From JBCBSZ01 sp039185015 (GTDB lineage: Bacteria; Actinomycetota; Acidimicrobiia; Acidimicrobiales; Poriferisodalaceae): DNA of 63,980 bases. Position 1 is the first letter of the stretch. Each line of letters begins with the position of its first letter. The notes below the pieces were generated by a model. The model saw only the letters and a program-made list of their open reading frames with translations, ran no database searches and had not been told where the DNA came from. The DNA lies in NCBI GenBank assembly GCA_039185015.1, contig JBCDAU010000032.1, forward strand, positions 1-63,980, in the 5' to 3' direction. Position numbers and translations under genes: made by a program. Below are positions 16,495-22,993 of this stretch, in pieces.

Positions 16495-16526
16495 CAGGCG
16501 GCGTCACCCTGACCCGTCGCCGCCTG
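16495..16526 (+). promoter_or_regulatory. mRNA hairpin ahead of livK
   Basis: A 9-bp perfect stem, caggcggcg (495-503) / cgccgcctg (518-526), with a 14-nt loop, ends 39 bp before the livK start. With no T tract it is a better candidate for RNA processing or stabilisation than for termination. It could help give the binding protein more product than the membrane subunits. Confidence 0.4.
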
Positions 16527-16565
16527 ACAAGAGCTCCACCGGAGCGACACCCAGAGAGGGGAACC

Positions 16566-18080
16566 ATGTTGCGAAGCAAGCGATGGCTGCGGCTGTTGGC
16601 GATGATGCTCGCGTTCGGGCTCGTCGCAGCTGCCTGCGGCGACTCGGACGACGACAGCGGCGACGACGGCAGCGAGTCTGCCAGCGCGAGCGCCAGCGCC
16701 TCGGAACCGGCGGATGAGGGCAGCGCCAGCGCGTCCGAGCCGGCAGACGAGGGCAGCAGCGACACCACCGAGGCCATGGACGACGAGGAGATGGCCGACG
16801 ACATGGGTGGCGAGCTCGCCACCGAGGGGTCGGTCGAGATCGCCGCCGGCACCACGCTGAACCTGGACGAGTGCCCCGACGACTGGAGCGCCACGCAGGG
16901 CGTCGACGGCGACGAGATCCGCCTCGGCTGGACCGGTCCGCAGTCCGGTCAGCTGGCGGCCTTCGGTGCCATCGGCGAGGGCATGCAGTTCTGGTTCGAC
17001 TTCATCAACGAGACGGCGCCGGTCGACGGCAAGGAGCTCACGCTGGTCATCCGCGACGACGCCTACGAGGCCGGTCGCTCCGTGGCCAACGTCGAGGAGA
17101 TGATCGAGACCGAGGACATCTTCGCCTTCGCTCACATCATCGGCACGCCGAACAACCTCGCCGTGCGCCCGGCCACCGATGAGGCCTGCGTCCCGCAGCT
17201 GTTCAACTCGACCGGCTTCCCGTTCTGGGGTGACCCCGCGAACTTCCCGTGGACCGTGGGCAACATCCTCAACTACGTGACCGAGACCGAGATCTGGTGC
17301 ACCGCCGCGATCGACGAGTTCGGTGAGGGCGCCACCGTGGCCGCGCTCATCATGAACAACGACTTCGGCACCACGTACCTGAACACGCTGAAGGACAGCC
17401 CGGTCTGCGCCGGCCTCGAGCTCGTCGAGGAGCAGCTGCACGATCCGGCGGCACCGGACGTCACCAACGAGATGACCACCATCATCTCGTCGGACGCCGA
17501 CGTCTTCGTCGCCGGCACGACCGCTGCGTTCTGCCCGCAGGCCGTCGGCGCCGTCGCCGCCTCCGAGTGGCGACCCGCCTTCTTCATGTCCTACACCTGC
17601 AACAACCTGGCGAGCTTCCTCTCGGCGGTGCCGGACGAGGCCGGGTTGCTGGCCGATGAGGGTGCCGGCGTGCGGATGGCCAACTCCAACAAGGTGTGCG
17701 GCGATCCGACCTTCGCCGACGACCCGGCGATCCTCGAGATCGAAGAGGTCCTGGCCGAGTACGGCGGCGTGACCTGCGCCGACGGCTCGTTCTCGACCGG
17801 CGTGCTCTACGGCCAGCTGGTGACGGACCTGCTCGAGCAGACCGTCGCCGAGTGGGGCGAGCTCAACCGAGTGACCATGATGGCCACCCTGTGGAACATC
17901 TCGACCTCGAACCCGAGCTACTTCGACGGCGCCACGCTCCAGCTCGACGGCGTCAACGACGCCTACTGGACCGAGGCGGCGGTGCTCCAGGAGGTGCAGC
18001 TCACCGATGCGGGCCTCGTGTTCGTCAGCGTCGGTGACCTCGTGAACTTCGAGGGTCAGGGCGGCTCCTTCGCCGGCTGA
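16566..18080 (+). CDS. livK: Branched-chain amino acid-type ABC importer, substrate-binding lipoprotein (504 aa)
   Basis: A lipoprotein signal covers residues 1-22 (K/R-rich start, hydrophobic core, LVAAAC lipobox), followed by an acidic Ser/Ala/Glu linker to about residue 80 and a type I periplasmic-binding fold (Peripla_BP_6-like). It would be anchored outside the membrane and deliver ligand to LivHM. The ligand cannot be read from sequence; at 504 aa it is longer than E. coli LivK (about 370), partly from the linker. The ATG at 16566 was chosen because the signal peptide begins there and a gagagggg site lies 4 nt upstream. A large hairpin terminator follows the stop by 23 bp. Confidence 0.92.
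   Translation: MLRSKRWLRLLAMMLAFGLVAAACGDSDDDSGDDGSESASASASASEPADEGSASASEPADEGSSDTTEAMDDEEMADDMGGELATEGSVEIAAGTTLNLDECPDDWSATQGVDGDEIRLGWTGPQSGQLAAFGAIGEGMQFWFDFINETAPVDGKELTLVIRDDAYEAGRSVANVEEMIETEDIFAFAHIIGTPNNLAVRPATDEACVPQLFNSTGFPFWGDPANFPWTVGNILNYVTETEIWCTAAIDEFGEGATVAALIMNNDFGTTYLNTLKDSPVCAGLELVEEQLHDPAAPDVTNEMTTIISSDADVFVAGTTAAFCPQAVGAVAASEWRPAFFMSYTCNNLASFLSAVPDEAGLLADEGAGVRMANSNKVCGDPTFADDPAILEIEEVLAEYGGVTCADGSFSTGVLYGQLVTDLLEQTVAEWGELNRVTMMATLWNISTSNPSYFDGATLQLDGVNDAYWTEAAVLQEVQLTDAGLVFVSVGDLVNFEGQGGSFAG
16692..16757 (+). repeat. Imperfect tandem repeat, 2 x 33 bp, in the livK linker
   Basis: Two adjacent 33-bp units each encode ASASEPADEGS. They differ at a few third positions only. 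They lengthen the flexible linker between the lipid anchor and the binding domain. Confidence 0.8.
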
Positions 18081-18103
18081 TCCTCGTTCGTTGAACGGCT
18101 GAC

Positions 18104-18139
18104 ATCGGCCGGCGGTCCCACCAGGGGCCGCCGGCCGAT
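18104..18139 (+). terminator. Strong hairpin terminator of the liv operon
   Basis: A 12-bp perfect stem (atcggccggcgg 104-115 / ccgccggccgat 128-139) extends inward by a G-U and three G-C pairs to a 4-nt loop (acca), about 16 bp in all. It starts 23 bp after the livK stop. There is no T tract. Confidence 0.8.
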
Positions 18140-18184
18140 TCGCGCCCGGGCCCCGCCATCCGCGTGGGTGCGACACCCCCCTCC

Positions 18185-18190
18185 TACGGT
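18185..18190 (+). promoter_or_regulatory. -10 box (TACGGT) of rmuC
   Basis: TACGGT lies 7 nt before the ATG at 18198, the leaderless spacing seen at several genes here. Confidence 0.45.
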
Positions 18191-18197
18191 GGTCGCC

Positions 18198-19580
18198 ATG
18201 GACCTCATCGGGCTCCTCGTCGGACTCGTCCTCGGCCTCGTCGCCGGGGGCGCCCTCGCGGCGCTGTGGTGGCAGCGACGGCTGAGCGACGAGCGCACCC
18301 GGGCCGCGGCCGAGCTGCGGGCGGTCGAGAGCGCCGGCACCGAGCGGCTGACCGAGCTGGAGCGGGCGGCTCGCCACGAGATCGAGGTCGTGCGACATCG
18401 CGAGTCCGAAGCTGTCGCGCGGGTCGCTGCGCTCGAGGGCGCGCAGCGGAACGAGGAGCGGCTGCTCGAGGCCTTCGGGGCGCTCTCCAACGACGCGTTG
18501 GATGCCTCGACGCGGCGTTTCCTCGAGTTGGCCAACGAGCGCTTCGCCCGGCTCGAGGCCGCCGCCAAGCAGGAGTCGACCGAGCGGGAGCAGGTCGTGC
18601 ACGGCCTGGTCGCCCCGGTGCAGGAGCATCTCGGCAAGCTCGCCTCGCAACTCGAGCAGGTCGAGCGGGTCCGCCAGCGTGACACCGGCTCGCTGCGCGA
18701 AGCGCTCCAGCAGCTCCAGCGAACCGCGACCGGTCTGCAGTCCGAGACCAAGACGCTCGCTGCGGCGATGAAGGACGTGCGCGCCCGTGGCTCGTGGGGT
18801 GAGCTCCAGCTCCGACGGGTCGTCGAGCTGGCCGGCATGATCCCCCACTGCGACTTCGACGAGCAGCTCCACGTCGCCGGAGCGGATCGCTCGGTGCGTC
18901 CCGACCTCGTCGTCTGGCTGCCGCGTGGCCGAGCGGTGGTGGTCGACGCCAAGGTGCCGCTCGACGCCTACCTCGAGGCCACCCACGCCGACGACGAACG
19001 GGTGGCCAACGAACGGCTCGCCGCCCACGCCGCGGCGATGCGCCAGCACGCCACGGCGCTCGCCAAGCGTGACTACGCCGGGGCGGTCGAGGGCGCGGTC
19101 GACATCGTGGTCATGTTCGTACCGGGCGAGAGCTTCCTGGCTGCGGCGTGCGAGCAGGACCCGCTGCTGCTCGACCGTGCGCTGGCCGACGGCGTCGTGC
19201 TCGCCACGCCGACGACGCTGGTGGCGTTGCTCAAGGCGGTCGCGCTCGGGTGGCGCGAGGAGCGGCTCGCGCAGGACGCCCGGGTCATCGCCGACCTCGG
19301 CCGTGAGCTGCACGACCGCACGGTCACGTTCGCCGAGCACCTGGCCAAGGTCGGCCGGACGCTGGAGAGCTCGGTGAAGAGCTACAACGCGGCGGTCGGC
19401 TCGCTCGAGAGCCGGGTGCTGCCCAGCGCTCGCCGGCTGTCCGAGCACGGAGCGTCCCCGAAGGAGCTGCCGTCGTTGTCGGCGGTCGATCTCGCCCCAC
19501 GAGCGCTCGCCGCCGACGCCCCGCTCGAGGTCGAGGACGGCGAGGGGTCCGACGGAGCGGGACCCCGGCTGGTCAGCTGA
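18198..19580 (+). CDS. rmuC: DNA recombination protein RmuC (460 aa)
   Basis: An N-terminal membrane segment (about residues 2-25) is followed by a long charged helical, coiled-coil region (about 30-190) and the RmuC nuclease-like domain (about 190-400) with the family marks SWGELQLRRVVE, RPDLVVWLP, VVDAKVPLDAYLEA and VMFVPGE. RmuC limits inversions at short inverted repeats in E. coli; its biochemical activity is not settled. The ATG at 18198 gives the expected N-terminal anchor; an upstream in-frame ATG at 18168 adds only a Pro-rich stretch. The C-terminal 50 residues are variable. Confidence 0.9.
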   Translation: MDLIGLLVGLVLGLVAGGALAALWWQRRLSDERTRAAAELRAVESAGTERLTELERAARHEIEVVRHRESEAVARVAALEGAQRNEERLLEAFGALSNDALDASTRRFLELANERFARLEAAAKQESTEREQVVHGLVAPVQEHLGKLASQLEQVERVRQRDTGSLREALQQLQRTATGLQSETKTLAAAMKDVRARGSWGELQLRRVVELAGMIPHCDFDEQLHVAGADRSVRPDLVVWLPRGRAVVVDAKVPLDAYLEATHADDERVANERLAAHAAAMRQHATALAKRDYAGAVEGAVDIVVMFVPGESFLAAACEQDPLLLDRALADGVVLATPTTLVALLKAVALGWREERLAQDARVIADLGRELHDRTVTFAEHLAKVGRTLESSVKSYNAAVGSLESRVLPSARRLSEHGASPKELPSLSAVDLAPRALAADAPLEVEDGEGSDGAGPRLVS

Positions 19581-19638
19581 GCGGTCGGCCACGGCGCCGT
19601 CGAGCGCTGACCCCGCCGCCGTCCGCGAGACTGCGTCG

Positions 19639-19974
19639 ATGTCCGCAGACAAGCTCGCCACCGTCGTCCCCGTCGACGATCTCGCCGCCGCCGTCGCCTG
19701 GTGGGAAGACCTGCTCGGTGTCGAGCCGACCTTCGTCGACGGCGATCGCTGGGCGCAGTTCGACCTCGGAGGCACTCGGCTCGCCCTCGCCGGGGCAGAC
19801 CGCACCGACGACCGACCCGGCGTGCTGGTCAAGGTGCCCGACGTCGACGCCCGACGAGGAGAGCTGCTCGCCGCCGGGGTGACGGTCGGTGAGCTCGAGG
19901 TCGGCCCCCACGAGACCCGCTGCACCGTCGACGGGGCCGGACCCGTCTCGGTGACCCTCTACTCATCGTCCTGA
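19639..19974 (+). CDS. VOC (glyoxalase/dioxygenase-fold) family protein (111 aa)
   Basis: A single vicinal-oxygen-chelate unit with the pattern VVPVDDLAAAVAWWEDLLG at the start and a closing strand SVTLYSS. This fold includes glyoxalases, extradiol dioxygenases and resistance proteins. I do not see a full set of metal-binding His/Glu residues, so catalysis is uncertain. It lies 58 bp after rmuC and converges with the phosphotransferase gene (25-bp gap). Confidence 0.8.
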   Translation: MSADKLATVVPVDDLAAAVAWWEDLLGVEPTFVDGDRWAQFDLGGTRLALAGADRTDDRPGVLVKVPDVDARRGELLAAGVTVGELEVGPHETRCTVDGAGPVSVTLYSSS

Positions 19975-19999
19975 CGACGCCGGGGCGACCCAGCCGAGG

Positions 20000-21031
20000 T
20001 CAGCCGAGCCGGTCGATCGCCTCGGCGGCGGCCTCGGCCAGGGAATCGACCTGCACTCGGAACACCGACGGGTCGTCGTGCTCACCCATCTGGCCACCGA
20101 GGTACCGGGCGAGCACGCCCTCGACGATCGCTGCGAGCCGCCAGTACGAGAACGCCCGGTAGTAGTCGACCATCGACACGTCCCGACCGGTCGCGTCCGC
20201 GTAGCGGCCGAGCACGACATCCCGGTCGGGGAACCCGCCGGCCGCCGTGGGCGCCTCCTCGCGACCGAGCACCGCCTCGCCCGGCTGCATCCAGTTGTTC
20301 ATCAGGTAGCCGACGTCGGCCATCGGATCACCGAGCGTGCAGAGCTCCCAGTCCAGGACGGCGGCGATCCGGCCGTCGGCGCTGAGGCAGTTGCCGAACC
20401 GGTAGTCGCCGTGGACGATCGAGGCACCGACCTGCTCCGGGATGCGCCGCTCCAGCTCGCTGTGGATGCGCTCCATGACCGGGAGCTCGCGGGTCTTCGA
20501 CTGCTCCCACTGGCGAGACCATCGGCGGAGCTGCCGCGGGATGTAGTCGGCCTTCTTGCCGAGGTCGCCGAGACCGACGGCGTCGGGATCGACCAGGTGC
20601 AGCTCGGCGAGCACGTCGATCAGTGACTCGGCCAGCTGGGGACGCCGATCGGCGGGGACGACGTCCTCGGTGGTCGCCCGGTCGTGCAGGACGTGCCCCT
20701 CGACGTACCCCATGACGTAGAAGGGCGCGTCGTTCACGGTGTCGTCCTCGCAGAGGGCGAGCGCCGGCGGCACCGGCACCGCCGTCGGCCCGACCGCCGC
20801 GATGATGCGGTGCTCGCGCGCCATGTCGTGCGCGCTGGCCAGGAGGTGGCCGGTCGGTGGGCGACGAAGGACGAATCGGGCACCGTCGCCGCCGGTCACC
20901 AGGTAGGTGAGGTTCGAGTGGCCGCCGGCCAACAGCTCGTACCGGAACGGGCCGGTCGCTCCGGAGACGTGCTCGCCGAGCCACGGTCCCACGCGCTCGG
21001 CATCGATCCCCTTCGGCACGTCCTCGGTCAT
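20000..21031 (-). CDS. Aminoglycoside-phosphotransferase-fold kinase, ACAD10/11-like (343 aa)
   Basis: The kinase-fold motifs are HGDYRFGN with His207 and catalytic Asp209, and VLDWELCTLGDP with metal-ligand Asp227. The N-terminal LAGGHSNLTYLV is the nucleotide loop. The W-E after the second Asp and the overall pattern match the phosphotransferases found beside or fused to acyl-CoA dehydrogenases (ACAD10/11), which phosphorylate 4-hydroxy acids or acyl-CoAs; no acyl-CoA dehydrogenase is present here. The start has a ggggagga ribosome site. It is divergent from the OmpR-type regulator across 150 bp. Confidence 0.86.
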   Translation of the reverse strand: MTEDVPKGIDAERVGPWLGEHVSGATGPFRYELLAGGHSNLTYLVTGGDGARFVLRRPPTGHLLASAHDMAREHRIIAAVGPTAVPVPPALALCEDDTVNDAPFYVMGYVEGHVLHDRATTEDVVPADRRPQLAESLIDVLAELHLVDPDAVGLGDLGKKADYIPRQLRRWSRQWEQSKTRELPVMERIHSELERRIPEQVGASIVHGDYRFGNCLSADGRIAAVLDWELCTLGDPMADVGYLMNNWMQPGEAVLGREEAPTAAGGFPDRDVVLGRYADATGRDVSMVDYYRAFSYWRLAAIVEGVLARYLGGQMGEHDDPSVFRVQVDSLAEAAAEAIDRLG

Positions 21032-21055
21032 GTTCCTCCCCGGATGTCGGTGCGC

Positions 21056-21061
21056 AGACTA
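21056..21061 (-). promoter_or_regulatory. -10 box (TAGTCT) of the phosphotransferase gene
   Basis: TAGTCT lies 24 nt before the ATG on the minus strand, giving a short leader that holds the ggggagga ribosome site. No clear -35 is seen. Confidence 0.4.
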
Positions 21062-21109
21062 CCGGTGGCCAGGTCCGCGACACCCGTCGAACCGAAGCCC
21101 GTCGGACTC

Positions 21110-21121
21110 CGATCGCGATCG
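21110..21121. promoter_or_regulatory. 12-bp palindrome in the divergent phosphotransferase/regulator gap
   Basis: CGATCGCGATCG is fully self-complementary and sits about 60-80 bp from both starts, a place suited to an operator serving either gene. GATCGC recurs at 21130. Short GC/AT-alternating palindromes also arise by chance. Confidence 0.25.
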
Positions 21122-21181
21122 CTCAAGTTGATCGCCCGTTGTTCCGAAGGAGCAGCACGGAATGGACCTACGGAGGCCACG

Positions 21182-21895
21182 ATGACCGGCACGATCCTCG
21201 CGACGACCAAGGTGCTCGTCGTCGATGACGATGTCGCCGTGCGTGCCCTGGTGCGGAAGGCGTTGGCCGCCGACTCGCTCGAGGTGCTCGATGCGGCGTC
21301 GGGCGCTGACGCCCTCAGCTCGATCTCGACCGACGCACCCGACCTCGTCATCCTCGACATCGGACTGCCCGGTGCGAGCGGGCTCGACATCCTCGTCGAG
21401 CTGCGGCGCACGAGCGACGTTCCCGTCGTGCTGCTGACCGGCCGCACCGACGAGGCCGACCGCATCGCCGGGCTCGACCTCGGGGCCGACGACTACGTCG
21501 TCAAGCCCTTCTACCCGGGTGAGCTGGCGGCGCGGGTGCGCTCGCTCCTGCGGCGATCTCGCACGGCCGACGACAACAGCCTCACCGTGGGAGATCTGGA
21601 GATCGACCGCAGCGCCCGCGAGGTGCGGGTCAAGGGCGTGCTCCTCGACTTCACCGCCAAGGAGCACGACCTGCTCACCTTCCTGGTGCAGGCCCCTCGG
21701 CGGGTGTTCAACCGCGAGCAGCTCCTGCGCAACGTCTGGGAGTCCAGCAGCGAGTGGCAGGACCCGGCAACGGTGACCGAGCACGTGCGCCGGATCCGCA
21801 ACAAGCTGACCTCGGCCGGATGCACCTCGGGCATCGCGACCGTGCGGGGCGTGGGCTACCGCTTCGAGCCCGAGCTCGACGACGACGAGAGCTGA
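21182..21895 (+). CDS. OmpR/PhoB-type response regulator (237 aa)
   Basis: The receiver domain (about 10-125) has the acidic pair Asp15-Asp16, phospho-acceptor Asp59, Thr86 and Lys108. The C-terminal winged helix (about 138-232) has TAKEHDLLTFL, FNREQLLRNVW and the recognition region VTEHVRRIRNKL. It should be a DNA-binding transcription factor. No full sensor kinase is adjacent, so its partner is unknown. The ATG at 21182 follows ggagg by 5 nt. Its last 40 bp overlap, tail to tail, the end of the HisKA-receiver gene. Confidence 0.92.
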   Translation: MTGTILATTKVLVVDDDVAVRALVRKALAADSLEVLDAASGADALSSISTDAPDLVILDIGLPGASGLDILVELRRTSDVPVVLLTGRTDEADRIAGLDLGADDYVVKPFYPGELAARVRSLLRRSRTADDNSLTVGDLEIDRSAREVRVKGVLLDFTAKEHDLLTFLVQAPRRVFNREQLLRNVWESSSEWQDPATVTEHVRRIRNKLTSAGCTSGIATVRGVGYRFEPELDDDES

Positions 21896-22494
21896 TGGTC
21901 GACGGTCTCGAGGAGACCGGCCACCGAGAACGGCTTCGTCAACACGTCCACCGCTCCGGCGATGATCGCCTCGTCGCGCGCCACCTCGGTGGCGTCGGCG
22001 GTCACCACCACCACAGGTACACCGGGGTGCGCGTCGGTGATAGAGGGCAGGAGCCGCAGCGCGTCCTCGCCGGCGAGGTGCCGATCCAGCAGGATCAGCG
22101 CCGGGCTGACCGCTCCGCTCTGGAGCCAGTCGCGCAGCTCGACGACGTCGTGGAGCGCGTGCAGGCTGACCGACGGACGATGACCGAGGATCCGCTCGAC
22201 GAGACGGACGTTCGAGCGGTTGTCCTCGACGAGGACCACCCGATGCCCGTCCCCGACCTCATCGGCGGCTGACGCATCGGACTCGCTCGGCTCGGACGTC
22301 GCGCCGGCGACGGCGTTCGGACCGAGCCCGTCCACGAGCGCCAGGATCTGCTCGGCACTGCGGCGGATGTGGGCGGCGGACTCGAGCTGGTCGCCGTCGA
22401 GCTCGGCCTCGAGGAGCATCGCGAAGCCGAGGACGGCGTTGAGTGGGCTCCGCACGTCGTGACGGAACGACTGCAGGGGATCCTCGTCGGACAT
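21856..22494 (-). CDS. HisKA-receiver protein lacking the kinase ATPase domain (212 aa)
   Basis: Residues 8-55 are a histidine-kinase dimerisation/phosphoacceptor segment (FRHDVRSPLNAVLG, His12). Residues 83-205 are a receiver domain with Glu90-Asp91, phospho-acceptor Asp137, Thr165 and Lys187. The two are joined by an acidic linker, and no HATPase_c domain lies between or after them, so the protein cannot autophosphorylate by itself. It may relay phosphate from another kinase or act on the neighbouring regulator. The ATG at 22494 was chosen; an in-frame GTG at 22512 would add 6 residues. It follows the B12-binding gene by 50 bp and overlaps the OmpR-type gene by 40 bp at the 3' ends. Confidence 0.85.
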   Translation of the reverse strand: MSDEDPLQSFRHDVRSPLNAVLGFAMLLEAELDGDQLESAAHIRRSAEQILALVDGLGPNAVAGATSEPSESDASAADEVGDGHRVVLVEDNRSNVRLVERILGHRPSVSLHALHDVVELRDWLQSGAVSPALILLDRHLAGEDALRLLPSITDAHPGVPVVVVTADATEVARDEAIIAGAVDVLTKPFSVAGLLETVDHQLSSSSSSGSKR

Positions 22495-22544
22495 GCCTGA
22501 CGAGGGTGCCACGCCCGAGCCGGCGGGCGCGGTCGCGTGGGTCG

Positions 22545-22946
22545 TCAGCTGGCGGCTCGGGAGCCGTCGATCGCCCGACGCACCGCCTCGACGACCTCCT
22601 CGGCGGTGGACCCCGGCGTGAGGATCTCGGCGACACCGGCCTCGGTCATCGACTCGACGTCGGTGTCGGGGATGATCCCGCCGAGCACGACCGGGATGTC
22701 GGAGCCCGCAGCGCGGAGACGTTCCACCACCAGCGGCACGAGCGCCTCGTGTGCCCCGGACAGCATGCTCAGCCCCACGGCGTCGACGTCCTCGTCGATG
22801 GCCGCCGAGACCACGGTGTCGGGGCTCTGGAACAGCCCGGTGTAGATGACCTCGAAGCCGGCGTCGCGCAGGATCCGAGCGACGACCTTGACCCCGCGGT
22901 CGTGCCCGTCCAGCCCGACCTTGGCGATGAGCACGCGATCAGCCAC
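22545..22946 (-). CDS. Standalone B12-binding subunit of an acyl-CoA mutase (133 aa)
   Basis: This is a full cobalamin-binding domain with the base-off/His-on motif DxHxxG (Asp13-x-His15-x2-Gly18) and the GLSMLSGAH and GGIIP segments. Its length and lack of a TIM barrel match the small subunits of two-part acyl-CoA mutases (methylmalonyl-CoA mutase, isobutyryl-CoA mutase IcmB, 2-hydroxyisobutyryl-CoA mutase HcmB). The large catalytic subunit is not in this window, so the substrate is open. The GTG start follows TAACGT by 6 nt (leaderless style). Confidence 0.88.
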   Translation of the reverse strand: MADRVLIAKVGLDGHDRGVKVVARILRDAGFEVIYTGLFQSPDTVVSAAIDEDVDAVGLSMLSGAHEALVPLVVERLRAAGSDIPVVLGGIIPDTDVESMTEAGVAEILTPGSTAEEVVEAVRRAIDGSRAAS

Positions 22947-22952
22947 AGATCA

Positions 22953-22958
22953 ACGTTA
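22953..22958 (-). promoter_or_regulatory. -10 box (TAACGT) of the B12-binding subunit gene
   Basis: TAACGT is 6 nt before the GTG at 22946 on the minus strand and there is no ribosome site, so the transcript is probably leaderless and independent of the cyclase gene upstream. Confidence 0.5.
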
Positions 22959-22993
22959 CTTCGACCCCGAAAGACCGACCGAATCGGCCCTGG

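Noticed and set aside
19591..19600. Palindrome acggcgccgt after rmuC as a terminator
   Set aside because: It has no loop, is only 10 bp and such GC palindromes are frequent by chance in this DNA.
14219..19925. Minus-strand frames of 891 and 1222 codons over the liv operon and rmuC
   Set aside because: They are antisense to well-supported genes, have no domain, and show the His/Asp/Arg-rich composition of shadow frames in high-GC DNA.
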